DNA from: CAXXOK01 sp963675655
Lineage (GTDB): Bacteria > Bacillota > Clostridia > Christensenellales > Aristaeellaceae
Length of the DNA stretch: 64,000 bases
Reading direction: 5' to 3'
NCBI GenBank assembly: GCA_963675655.1
Contig: OY776489.1
Coordinates: 2,666,001 to 2,730,000 of the forward strand
A program made the translations under genes and the position numbers. Below, piece after piece: positions 1 to 6,965 of this stretch. Position 1 is the first letter of the stretch; every line of letters starts with the position of its first letter. The notes beneath the pieces are model-generated. The model saw nothing but the letters and a program-made list of their open reading frames with translations, searched no databases and was not told where the DNA came from.

Positions 1-1
1 A

Positions 2-376
2 GAATTGGTTGGGCGGATAGCACAACGTGCGCCGGATGTACCACGGGCATGCCGCGCACGACTGGAGGCGCGTCTGGCAGAATGGAACGTGCAGCCGGTA
101 GATCCACAGCGCATTGCGCAGGAAATCGCTTTTATTGCCGATAAATGTGCAATCGATGAGGAACTGTCCCGGCTGGATAGCCACTTTCAGCAGTTTGCCG
201 CATGCCTGGCAGCGGGAGGGGAAGTCGGCCGCCGAATGGATTTTCTGTTGCAGGAAATGAATCGGGAAACCAATACAATTGGTTCCAAAGCGGCCGATGC
301 GCAGATTGCGGGCTTTGTAGTGGAGATTAAATGTCTGCTGGAAAAGTTGCGTGAACAGGTTCAAAACGTCGTGTGA
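2..376 (+). CDS. yicC: YicC/YloC-family endoribonuclease, C-terminal part (5' end outside window)
   Basis: The frame is open to the left edge, so only the last ~124 codons are present. The end matches the conserved YicC C-terminal domain: a segment with ADKC and DEEL, then RMDFLLQEMNRE, NTIGSKA and a closing REQVQNV. YicC/YloC proteins are known as endoribonucleases acting on RNA in the cytoplasm. The stop lies 13 nt before remA, and yicC-remA-gmk-rpoZ is a common order in Bacillota, so this is probably the first visible gene of that operon. Nothing can be said about the N-terminal domain or the start. Confidence 0.9.
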   Translation, partial: ELVGRIAQRAPDVPRACRARLEARLAEWNVQPVDPQRIAQEIAFIADKCAIDEELSRLDSHFQQFAACLAAGGEVGRRMDFLLQEMNRETNTIGSKAADAQIAGFVVEIKCLLEKLREQVQNVV

Positions 377-389
377 CGGGAGGTTTGCC

Positions 390-656
390 ATGAAACTGAT
401 CAATATCGGCTTTGGTAATATGATTGCCGCCGAGCGCATCGTGGCTGTTGTCAGCCCGGATAGCGCACCGGTGAAGCGGCTGGTACAAGAAGCGCGCGAC
501 GGCAAAAAAATTGTGGATGCGACACAGGGCCGTCGCACACGCGCCGTGATCGTTACCGACAGCGAACACATTGTGCTTTCCGCTATTCAACCGGAGACCG
601 TTGCCAGCCGTGCAGGCGGTAGGGAAACGGCACAAACGGAAGAGAAGGAGATTTAG
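390..656 (+). CDS. remA: RemA-family (DUF370) regulator
   Basis: The 88-residue protein begins MKLINIGFGNMI, the conserved start of the DUF370/RemA family, followed by the AERIVAVVSPDSAP segment and an Arg-rich DATQGRRTRAVIV stretch. In Bacillus RemA is a DNA-binding activator of extracellular matrix and osmoprotection genes; the role here is inferred from family. The ATG at 390 is preceded by GGGAGG. An upstream in-frame ATG at 351 would overlap yicC and lacks family support. The C-terminal ~15 residues are polar and not conserved. It sits between yicC and gmk in one operon. Confidence 0.9.
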   Translation: MKLINIGFGNMIAAERIVAVVSPDSAPVKRLVQEARDGKKIVDATQGRRTRAVIVTDSEHIVLSAIQPETVASRAGGRETAQTEEKEI

Positions 657-657
657 C

Positions 658-1269
658 ATGGGTGTGATCGTCAAACGGGTGGGAATGCTATTGATTATTT
701 CCGGTCCTTCGGGGACCGGCAAGGGTACGCTGGTGAAGCGACTCATGGAAAGCGATCCGAGTATTGCGTTTTCCTGCAGCGTTACAACGCGGGCGCCCCG
801 GGTAGGAGAGATAGAGGGCATTCATTACCATTTCGTAGACGAAGCGGAATACGACCATATGTTGGAAAATGATGAGTTTTTAGAACACGCCACCGTGCAT
901 GGACACCGCTACGGAACCCCCCGCAAGCAGGTGGAACAGCTGATTGCACAGGGGAAAAACGTACTGCTGGATATCGATCCGCAGGGCGCGCTTGCCGTAA
1001 TGGCCAATGCGAAGGATTATGTCAGCATTTTCATTTTACCGCCAAGTTTCAGTGCGTTGCGGGTTCGCCTGCATACGCGCAACACGGATGATCCTGTGGA
1101 AATTGAAAGGCGGCTGCGCAATGCGCGCAAGGAAGTGCTGAACATTTCCAAATATCAATACGCGGTTATTAACGATGATCTGGAACTGGCTGTATTTCAA
1201 CTGCAAAACATCGTGAATGCCGAAAAACAACGCACAAACCGGTTTTTGCCGACAATACTGGAAGACTGA
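658..1269 (+). CDS. gmk: Guanylate kinase
   Basis: This enzyme phosphorylates GMP or dGMP to the diphosphate with ATP, in the cytoplasm. The 203-residue protein has the P-loop GPSGTGKGT near residue 16, the GMP-binding region (SVTTRAPRVGEIEG then HYHFV) and the DIDPQGA and lid arginine segments (RLRNARKE). The ATG at 658 follows AGAAGGAG by 7 nt; it adds about six residues (GVIVKR) to the usual start, so ATG at 688 is an alternative. remA ends 1 nt upstream and rpoZ begins 12 nt downstream, consistent with co-transcription. Confidence 0.96.
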   Translation: MGVIVKRVGMLLIISGPSGTGKGTLVKRLMESDPSIAFSCSVTTRAPRVGEIEGIHYHFVDEAEYDHMLENDEFLEHATVHGHRYGTPRKQVEQLIAQGKNVLLDIDPQGALAVMANAKDYVSIFILPPSFSALRVRLHTRNTDDPVEIERRLRNARKEVLNISKYQYAVINDDLELAVFQLQNIVNAEKQRTNRFLPTILED

Positions 1270-1281
1270 GGAGGAACCCTG

Positions 1282-1494
1282 ATGGCTATTGTTAATCCCA
1301 CAATCGTAGAACTTTCCGAAAAGGTAGACTGCCGTTACACACTGGTAGTGGAAGCGAGCAAACGCGCACGGCAGTTAGTAGGCGGTTCGCAGCCCCTGAT
1401 TGATGCCAAGGAAATGAAACCCCTGGAAGTTGCGGTGGAGGAGATCAACCGTGGTTTGTTGACCTATTCCCGCGACCCGGATATGGAGGAATAA
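1282..1494 (+). CDS. rpoZ: DNA-directed RNA polymerase omega subunit
   Basis: A 70-residue omega subunit, which helps beta-prime fold and RNA polymerase assemble. The diagnostic segment CRYTLVVEASKRARQL is present near residues 17-32, followed by the KPLEVAVEEINRG helix, as in short Bacillota omega proteins. The ATG at 1282 is preceded by GAGGAGG. The stop TAA directly abuts the GTG start of coaBC, indicating tight coupling within gmk-rpoZ-coaBC. Confidence 0.94.
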   Translation: MAIVNPTIVELSEKVDCRYTLVVEASKRARQLVGGSQPLIDAKEMKPLEVAVEEINRGLLTYSRDPDMEE

Positions 1495-2697
1495 GTGGAC
1501 GCGAAGATCGTCGTTGGCGTTACGGGCGGCATTGCAGCGTATAAAGCGGCGGAAGTTGTATCCCGCTTGAAAAAGCTGGGCGCTACCGTAAACGTGATTA
1601 TGACGCCGAATGCCACGCGTTTTGTATCCCCCGATACCTTTGAGGCGATCAGCCAAAATCCGGTTCGGGTAGATACGTTCGACCAGAAAGAAAAAGGCGA
1701 AATTGGGCACATTTCGCTGGCACAGCACCATGATTTTTTACTGGTTACGCCGGTTACAGCCAATACCCTTGGCAAAATGGCAAACGGCATAGCGGATAAC
1801 ATGCTCACATCAACGCTGATTGCCGCCAGCGAGCCGGTGCTGCTGGCTCCTTCTATGAATACCGTTATGTGGCTTTCGGAAGCGACACAAGCCAATGTAC
1901 GCACTTTAAAAGAGCGCGGAATTCATTTTGTGGGTCCGGCACAGGGTAACCTTGCTTGCGGCACGGTTGGCACAGGGCGTATGAGCGAACCGGAAGAGAT
2001 TGTTGCCGAAGCGGTACGGCTGCTTACCATAAAAAAGGACTTGGCAGGGCTGCGTGTATTGGTCACCGCCGGCCCAACACGCGAAAAGATTGACCCTGTG
2101 CGGTATTTAAGCAATCTATCTTCCGGCAAAATGGGGTTTGCACTTGCAAACGCCGCGCGGCAGCGGGGCGCGGCAGTAACGCTGGTTGCGGGGCCGACGA
2201 CCGAACCATTGCCCGCGGACGTAAACGTAACGCGTGTTGAAACTACGATGGATTTGCTTGCCGCCATGGAAAAATTATGCAGCCAGCAGGATGTTGTGAT
2301 CCAAGCAGCTGCACCGGCGGATTACCGTTTCGCCAATCCCAGCGACCAGAAGTTAAAGAAAGACCATGGTACGCCGCTCACATTGGAACTCGTAGAAAAC
2401 CCGGATGTGGCAAAAGCAGTTGCCGCCCGCAGGCAACCCGGCCAGACATTGGTTGGTTTTGCCGCAGAAACGAATGATACGCTGGCAAACGCACGGGGCA
2501 AGCTGCGAAGCAAAGGGCTGGATATGATTGTTGCCAACGACGTTACCATGGAAGGCGCTGGGTTTGGCACAGATACCAATATTGCAACGCTCATTACGCC
2601 GCTGGGTGAAACCGAATGCGAGCTGATGAGCAAAGATGCTTTAGCCCAGCGGATATTAGACGAGATTCTCACGTTGCGTAAGGGCGGGGACGAATAA
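1495..2697 (+). CDS. coaBC: Bifunctional phosphopantothenoylcysteine decarboxylase / phosphopantothenate-cysteine ligase
   Basis: A fusion of CoaC (FMN decarboxylase, N-terminal ~180 residues) and CoaB (ligase), catalysing two steps of coenzyme A synthesis. CoaC marks: GGIAAYKA, the GHISLAQHHD catalytic His region, PSMNTVMW and the substrate flap ACGTVGTGRM with its Cys. CoaB marks: VTAGPTREKIDPVRYLSN-LSSGKMG and the KLKKD segment. Length (400 aa) is typical. It starts with GTG immediately after the rpoZ stop. coaD, a later step of the same pathway, is at 57.3 kb. A GC-rich terminator stem overlaps its stop codon. Confidence 0.96.
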   Translation: MDAKIVVGVTGGIAAYKAAEVVSRLKKLGATVNVIMTPNATRFVSPDTFEAISQNPVRVDTFDQKEKGEIGHISLAQHHDFLLVTPVTANTLGKMANGIADNMLTSTLIAASEPVLLAPSMNTVMWLSEATQANVRTLKERGIHFVGPAQGNLACGTVGTGRMSEPEEIVAEAVRLLTIKKDLAGLRVLVTAGPTREKIDPVRYLSNLSSGKMGFALANAARQRGAAVTLVAGPTTEPLPADVNVTRVETTMDLLAAMEKLCSQQDVVIQAAAPADYRFANPSDQKLKKDHGTPLTLELVENPDVAKAVAARRQPGQTLVGFAAETNDTLANARGKLRSKGLDMIVANDVTMEGAGFGTDTNIATLITPLGETECELMSKDALAQRILDEILTLRKGGDE

Positions 2698-2720
2698 CCC
2701 CGCCCGGGTTTTCACGTTTT
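2682..2720 (+). terminator. Intrinsic terminator of the yicC-coaBC operon
   Basis: Perfect 8-bp stem GGGCGGGG (2682-2689) with CCCCGCCC (2698-2705), 8-nt loop, followed by two short T runs. The stop codon of coaBC (2695-2697) lies inside the loop, so the left arm is coding sequence. Confidence 0.75.
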
Positions 2721-2822
2721 TCTATGTAAGGCTTCTAGGTATATAGGAGTATCAATGTTCCGCGGTGTTTTCGTCCTGTAAAATCCAAGTGCGATTTTTT
2801 TGAAAATTGTCGATTTTTGTTC

Positions 2823-2851
2823 TTGACAAAACATCGAAAGCGGGTTATGAT
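2823..2851 (+). promoter_or_regulatory. Promoter of the tRNA cluster
   Basis: Consensus -35 TTGACA (2823-2828), 17-bp spacer and -10 TATGAT (2846-2851). The first tRNA begins about 62 nt after the -10. Such a strong promoter fits a stable-RNA operon. Confidence 0.85.
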
Positions 2852-2912
2852 ATATCACGTCGCCGCGCTGAAAACCAAGCGGCATGGAGCTTTAGAGCTT
2901 GACGGAATCCAA

Positions 2913-2988
2913 GGGAGCATAGCTCAGTTGGGAGAGCATCTGCCTTACAAGCAGAGGGTCACAGGTTCGAGCCCTGTTGTTCCCACCA
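2913..2988 (+). tRNA. tRNA-Val (TAC)
   Basis: Cloverleaf with acceptor GGGAGCA paired to TGTTCCC (one G-T pair), anticodon loop CTTACAA flanked by CTGC/GCAG, T-loop GGTTCGAGCC, and encoded CCA. First gene of a five-tRNA array. Confidence 0.95.
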
Positions 2989-2992
2989 AAAT

Positions 2993-3069
2993 GGCCAAGT
3001 AGTTCAGTTGGTTAGAATGCCAGCCTGTCACGCTGGAGGTCGAGGGTTCGAGCCCCTTCTTGGTCGCCA
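2993..3069 (+). tRNA. tRNA-Asp (GTC)
   Basis: Acceptor GGCCAAG pairs with CTTGGTC; anticodon stem CCAGC/GCTGG encloses CTGTCAC with anticodon GTC; discriminator G and encoded CCA. Four nt after tRNA-Val. Confidence 0.95.
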
Positions 3070-3072
3070 TTT

Positions 3073-3148
3073 GCCTTGGTAGCTCAGTCGGTAGAGCAGG
3101 AGACTGAAAATCTCCGTGTCGGTGGTTCGATTCCGCCCCAAGGCACCA
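3073..3148 (+). tRNA. tRNA-Phe (GAA)
   Basis: Acceptor GCCTTGG pairs with CCAAGGC; anticodon stem GGAGA/TCTCC encloses CTGAAAA with anticodon GAA; T-arm GTTCGATTC; encoded CCA. Confidence 0.95.
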
Positions 3149-3154
3149 TAGTGT

Positions 3155-3229
3155 GCGGTAGTAGCTCAGTGGTAGAGTGCCACCTTGCCAAGGTGGATGT
3201 CGCGAGTCCGAATCTCGTCTACCGCTCCA
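3155..3229 (+). tRNA. tRNA-Gly (GCC)
   Basis: Acceptor GCGGTAG pairs with CTACCGC; anticodon stem CCACC/GGTGG encloses TTGCCAA with anticodon GCC; discriminator T and encoded CCA. The T-loop reads AGTCCGAATC, with TCC rather than TTC, a known variation among glycine tRNAs. Confidence 0.93.
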
Positions 3230-3232
3230 CAC

Positions 3233-3307
3233 GGTGCCATAGCCAAGCGGTAAGGCGAAGGTCTGCAAAACCTTTATTCCCCGGTTCAAATCCGGGTGGC
3301 ACCTCCA
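3233..3307 (+). tRNA. tRNA-Cys (GCA)
   Basis: Acceptor GGTGCCA pairs with TGGCACC; anticodon stem AAGGT/ACCTT encloses CTGCAAA with anticodon GCA; T-arm GGTTCAAATCC; encoded CCA. Last tRNA of the array. Confidence 0.95.
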
Positions 3308-3480
3308 AGTAGTTTTTAACTCCTTTGGGGAAAGGGATTGTAGCCCTCAGCCAATATGCTGGCAGGCGTGATTGTGAAAGATCATCCCTGATAGCGGGAG
3401 TCAGCGCAATTACATGAAGAACGCTTTTCTCTTACAGGAGAAGAGCGTTTTTTATATCCTTTTGGAGAAGGAGCTTTTTG
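3308..3480 (+). other. tRNA-operon trailer with fold-prone sequence
   Basis: Between tRNA-Cys and the terminator stem at 3420 there are about 110 nt containing several short complementary segments: CCTTT-GGGG-AAAGG (about 3331-3344), GCCA/TGGC (about 3352-3365) and CCC/GGG (about 3385-3397). I recognise no known RNA family. It could be a small RNA co-transcribed with the tRNAs or only a processed trailer. Confidence 0.3.
3420..3453 (+). terminator. Intrinsic terminator of the tRNA operon
   Basis: 12-bp stem AACGCTTTTCTC (3420-3431) with GAGAAGAGCGTT (3438-3449), containing one G-T pair, 6-nt loop TTACAG, then a T run. Confidence 0.88.
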
Positions 3481-3633
3481 ATGGAGTTACAAAGTTTCTT
3501 TTTGAATGAGAGAAGTGAAGCGATGGATATCTATAGTTGGAATATTGATTTGAATATTTTAGAAAGTATTGTTGCGTTTATTAAAGAGGATTCCAGCTGG
3601 CAGGCTTTCCTTAAAACCTTTTGCGTAGTGTAA
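3481..3633 (+). CDS. Possible 50-residue small protein, unknown
   Basis: An ATG at 3481 lies 7 nt after a good AAGGAG and opens 50 codons ending TAA. The predicted peptide starts MELQSFFLNERSEAMD, has a hydrophobic middle (NILESIVAFI) and ends KTFCVV. I recognise no family. Base composition is more AT-rich than neighbouring genes. It sits just after the tRNA-operon terminator and convergent to recX, with its own hairpin terminator at 3651. No clear promoter is visible, so expression could depend on read-through. The ribosome-binding site is the best support. Confidence 0.4.
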   Translation: MELQSFFLNERSEAMDIYSWNIDLNILESIVAFIKEDSSWQAFLKTFCVV

Positions 3634-3643
3634 ATAAGATATA

Positions 3644-3681
3644 AAAAAAGAACAAGCCGCTGGCGCAGTCAGCGACTTGTT
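3644..3681. terminator. Bidirectional terminator between the small ORF and recX
   Basis: Stem AACAAGCCGCTG (3651-3662) with CAGCGACTTGTT (3670-3681), one C-A mismatch. An A7 run at 3644-3650 becomes a U tract for recX transcripts on the minus strand. Confidence 0.75.
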
Positions 3682-3718
3682 ACTTGTTACTAACTATGAG
3701 AAGGCATCGATTGAAAAG

Positions 3719-4351
3719 TTATTCATTGTCCGCATCTTCTGCAATCGCGGCTTGAAGTGCGCGGGATGCCTCCCCGTAGCCATAACCGCGGCGCTGCATA
3801 GCAGCCAGCGACTTGCGAATAGCGTCTTTCGGGGCCTCGTTCCGGTAGCGCTTTAATAGCTTCTGTGCTAAAGCTGCTGCGGGGGAGACAAACGCCTCTT
3901 GATCTAACTCGGCAATTGCGCTTTGGGCAATCTCCTCGGGTACACCTTTTACACGCAATTCCTGTAAAATGCGCGCTTTCCCAAGCTGTTTGGCGGTTCT
4001 GGCATGCACCCAGGCACGCGCGAACGCATCGTCGTCCAGCAGGGCTTCCTTTTGAAGCTTGTTAATCACCGTATCAATGGTTTCAGGCAGGTAACCACGT
4101 TCTGTTAGCTTGCGCTGTACCTCACTGCGGCTGCGCGCACGCACCGCCAAATAGCCAACGGCATGGTTAAGCGCAGCCGGATACTGTTGCTTATGCAGCT
4201 TCTCGCGGTATGCAGCCCAATTCAGCGTTTCACCTTCCCGCAGGGGTAAGGCGCGAAAATCCGCATAGGGAAGGAAAACGGATTCTGTTTCATTCACTTC
4301 CAGGCGGTAGCCGCCGCGCTGCTCCCGCAGCGATGTTACAATATCATGCAT
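3719..4351 (-). CDS. recX: Recombination regulator RecX
   Basis: RecX binds RecA and modulates its filament. The 210-residue protein has the three-helix repeats typical of the family: ALNHAVGYLAVRARSRSEVQRKL (first repeat, with GYL and RSxxE), DDDAFARAWVHAR, and a C-terminal repeat ending RRGYGYGE. The N-terminal ~60 residues are a less conserved extension common in Bacillota RecX. Its start overlaps the end of the upstream serine-hydrolase gene by 8 nt, so it is the last gene of lgt-hydrolase-recX. recA is not nearby. Confidence 0.9.
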   Translation of the reverse strand: MHDIVTSLREQRGGYRLEVNETESVFLPYADFRALPLREGETLNWAAYREKLHKQQYPAALNHAVGYLAVRARSRSEVQRKLTERGYLPETIDTVINKLQKEALLDDDAFARAWVHARTAKQLGKARILQELRVKGVPEEIAQSAIAELDQEAFVSPAAALAQKLLKRYRNEAPKDAIRKSLAAMQRRGYGYGEASRALQAAIAEDADNE

Positions 4352-5534
4352 TGTCGTGCCTCGCGATACAGATGCGGATGAGATCCCGATTTAAGCAACT
4401 CAGATGACCCTGCCGCAGCTCGGAAGCTCCGCTGTTTAGTGATACAAAGCCATCGCCGTCTTCGTTAAAAAACAAGCCGTTTACAGCGCCGTATGCGATT
4501 CCCTGATGCCCATATAGCTTGCCTGGGTAGAGGGAAGGATGCTCCAGCGTGAACAAGCCCATGCCATGGCGCATGGAGATAGTATTATCCGGCCATGCTG
4601 AAAGCGGTGTTTGCATTTGCAAAAGGGAATCGGGAGAGAGAAAAGGCTTACCCTGATACTTGCCGTTTTGCATAAGCGGAATCAACAGGCTTGCTAAATC
4701 TTTTGTCGTCAGGAACAGACTGCCGGAGGCGAGCAGGTAGTGCCGCTGCGGATCGGCAGTTTGCAGGGAGGCAGCGTTATGCATCCTTGCCGGTGCGTTA
4801 AAAGCCGGAACGGGTGATGATGGAATAATACGGTAACTGTTTGCCACCTGTTTATGTGCAAGTGTAGCCAGGTCAAAGGTGGCATCCACACCCAGCGGGG
4901 CAAACAACTTCCGCTGGATGAGAGACTCCAGCGACTCGCCAAAACGGTATTCCAGCAGGCACCCGATTAAACCAGCCGCAAAATTACTGTATTGAAATTT
5001 TGCAAACGGCAAACGTGTAGAAAAACAGCCTGCATCGCTCCAAATTTCATCCACAGTCAACGATTGTGTAAAAGACTGATAGTAACGGGGCGAGTCGATC
5101 AACCCCGATGTATGGCTTAATAGGGCGCTTAGGGGGATGGGGATTTCCGGGTGATGCGGATTACGGAGGGGATGTGGCCAAAAGGAAGATATATCCTCGG
5201 TTACGTCCAGCTTTCCCAGCGTTTGCAGCCGCATTACCAACATGGCGCAGGCTGTTTTAGCGATGGATGCGGTACGAAAGATGGTGTTTTGATCCACTGC
5301 GGTCTTGGGAGAAAGCGAAGCGTTGCCCGCATAGTAGCATTCCGCTGGTAACCCATTACGGATGCGTTGCACACATCCGCCAACCACATGGTTATGCTTG
5401 AATACTCTGGTTATCTGTAAACTAATATCATCAGGCGTGTCTCCGCTTTTCGCTGCTGTGCGCCAGTGGCAGCGCCTGCCGATGAGCGGCAGTAAAGCGG
5501 CATACAACTGGTTTTTTCTAACTCCAACCGGCAA
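4344..5534 (-). CDS. Serine beta-lactamase-like hydrolase (class C / PBP fold)
   Basis: A 396-residue member of the serine beta-lactamase/penicillin-binding fold. Catalytic motifs visible: S90-I-A-K93 (SxxK), Y182-S-N184 (YxN) and, near the C-terminus, a GHQG segment in the place of the class C KTG motif. HTSGL near residue 141 is also typical. No signal peptide is evident, so it may act in the cytoplasm; substrate is unknown, and esterase or peptidase activity is as likely as beta-lactamase activity. The start chosen is TTG, abutting the lgt stop, with AAGGA upstream; internal starts are possible. Operon lgt-this-recX. Confidence 0.85.
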   Translation of the reverse strand: MPVGVRKNQLYAALLPLIGRRCHWRTAAKSGDTPDDISLQITRVFKHNHVVGGCVQRIRNGLPAECYYAGNASLSPKTAVDQNTIFRTASIAKTACAMLVMRLQTLGKLDVTEDISSFWPHPLRNPHHPEIPIPLSALLSHTSGLIDSPRYYQSFTQSLTVDEIWSDAGCFSTRLPFAKFQYSNFAAGLIGCLLEYRFGESLESLIQRKLFAPLGVDATFDLATLAHKQVANSYRIIPSSPVPAFNAPARMHNAASLQTADPQRHYLLASGSLFLTTKDLASLLIPLMQNGKYQGKPFLSPDSLLQMQTPLSAWPDNTISMRHGMGLFTLEHPSLYPGKLYGHQGIAYGAVNGLFFNEDGDGFVSLNSGASELRQGHLSCLNRDLIRICIARHDNA

Positions 5535-6623
5535 TTATTCCACTTCCTTTGCTGCTGTATCGATTTGCATGGGTAGACGGCCGTATAAAACCGCCAGATA
5601 CGGGGGAATGGAGAGCCCGGCGTAAACAAAGTAAGGAGACTGCCACCAACCGGCATGGCCGCTTGCAAGTAAAATAACGTAGATTATCAAGTCTACAACA
5701 ACCCAGAGGATAGCATAGCGGGAGATGGATTTCGTAAGCCATAGACTTATTAAGCTAGTAATAAACAATATTATCGTTATAAGAATGCCGATAGTGCTTT
5801 GCGCCAGCAACGGCCTTGCGAAAGCAAGCAGAAACACAGAACATGCCGGTAAAATGGCAATGCCTCTATTTTGTCGGATAAACCGTGCTAAAAACACAGC
5901 GGCAACGGCTATAACAATTAACAAACTAACATACTGGCTTACACGCAAACCCAGTAAATACAAGCTGTCCATACGCAGCTGCTCCACAAGGAACCGTCCG
6001 CAGCCATACAGTGCCATATACCATAAAAACAAATCACCACGGCGCTTTACCCGTTTGCGCATACTCCACAACGCCAGAAAAACGCCAAGGTCCCATATGG
6101 ATTCATAAAAGAAGGTAGCAACATGCCATACTTCGGCGCCATTTTGCGATATCTGTACACCAAACGGAAAGAATTGCAAAGCTGTGCTGGTAATCACTGG
6201 CCCATATGCTTCGCGGTTGAAGTAATTTCCCCAGCGGCCGATCGCCTGCGCCAACACTAGCCCCGGTGCGGTAATATCCATCAGGGAAGCGAAACTGCGC
6301 TTACGGAAACGGCAATATAGAAAAACGCCCAAAGCACCGCCGATAATGGACCCATAAACGGCAATGCCACCCTCCCAGATGTAGAGGATCGAAATAGGGT
6401 TTTGGGAAAACTGCGCCCAGGTCATCGCGACATAATAAAGCCGGGCGCCGATAATGCCACTAGGCACGGCGACCAGCACCATATCCAGCATAGAGTCACG
6501 CGGAAGCCCGATACGTTTTTCCTCGCGTGTTCCCAGCAGAAAAGCAATAAAGATACCGGATACCATCAGCACACTATACCAGGGCAGCGACCCGATGAGA
6601 TAACGGCTGTAGGGAATGGACAA
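5535..6623 (-). CDS. lgt: Prolipoprotein diacylglyceryl transferase with C-terminal membrane extension
   Basis: Lgt transfers diacylglycerol from phosphatidylglycerol to the lipobox Cys of prolipoproteins in the membrane. Signature segments: WEGGIAVYG (83-91), GRWGNYFNRE (129-138) and YGCGRFLVEQLR (206-217). Tyr90 occupies the position of the His of the HGGL motif that is important in E. coli Lgt; to my knowledge Tyr is frequent in clostridial homologues. The recognisable family region ends near residue 253, while the protein continues to 362 with about three further hydrophobic segments. TTG start at 6623 with AAGGAGGG upstream. Confidence 0.93.
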   Translation of the reverse strand: MSIPYSRYLIGSLPWYSVLMVSGIFIAFLLGTREEKRIGLPRDSMLDMVLVAVPSGIIGARLYYVAMTWAQFSQNPISILYIWEGGIAVYGSIIGGALGVFLYCRFRKRSFASLMDITAPGLVLAQAIGRWGNYFNREAYGPVITSTALQFFPFGVQISQNGAEVWHVATFFYESIWDLGVFLALWSMRKRVKRRGDLFLWYMALYGCGRFLVEQLRMDSLYLLGLRVSQYVSLLIVIAVAAVFLARFIRQNRGIAILPACSVFLLAFARPLLAQSTIGILITIILFITSLISLWLTKSISRYAILWVVVDLIIYVILLASGHAGWWQSPYFVYAGLSIPPYLAVLYGRLPMQIDTAAKEVE

Positions 6624-6685
6624 AATGATTGCCCTCCTTGTTCAATACGCAAAATATAGATGGATAGCGACGATGATTCTTCCTG

Positions 6686-6715
6686 ATTATAGGCTTTCAA
6701 AAGATGGAATGTCAA
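6686..6715 (-). promoter_or_regulatory. Promoter of the lgt-hydrolase-recX operon
   Basis: On the minus strand: -35 TTGACA (6710-6715), 18-bp spacer, -10 TATAAT (6686-6691). This leaves a leader of about 55-60 nt before the lgt start. Confidence 0.8.
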
Positions 6716-6862
6716 GGTTTGCGGGGTTTACAGACCGTTTGTTAAAGCCAGTTGACTGGGATGAAAACACAGCAGTTGGATAAAAATGGAATGATAAACT
6801 GCTAATATGAATACTTTACATCAGGAATAAAACGGCTGAAACCAAAAAATCCCGGGGCAGTA

Positions 6863-6891
6863 TTGCGAATTGTCCCCAATCCATGTATAAT
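6863..6891 (+). promoter_or_regulatory. Promoter of ppdK
   Basis: -35 TTGCGA (6863-6868), 17-bp spacer, -10 TATAAT (6886-6891). Leader about 65 nt. The -35 variant TTGCG recurs at other promoters in this window. Confidence 0.8.
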
Positions 6892-6965
6892 CAATAGGAT
6901 GTAAGTAGGATCAGAGCAGAGAAACTGTGACTGTCCTCAAAACCAATGAGGGGGAAAACAAATCC

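Larger units (their letters stand above)
6624..6965. other. Divergent intergenic region between lgt and ppdK
   Basis: It holds the lgt promoter (6686-6715, minus) and the ppdK promoter (6863-6891, plus). The ~145 nt between them are AT-rich and contain no gene or clear operator that I can see. Confidence 0.7.

Noticed and set aside
2913..3307. Protein frames across the tRNA array on both strands
   Set aside because: They coincide exactly with five folded tRNA genes and have no ribosome-binding sites.
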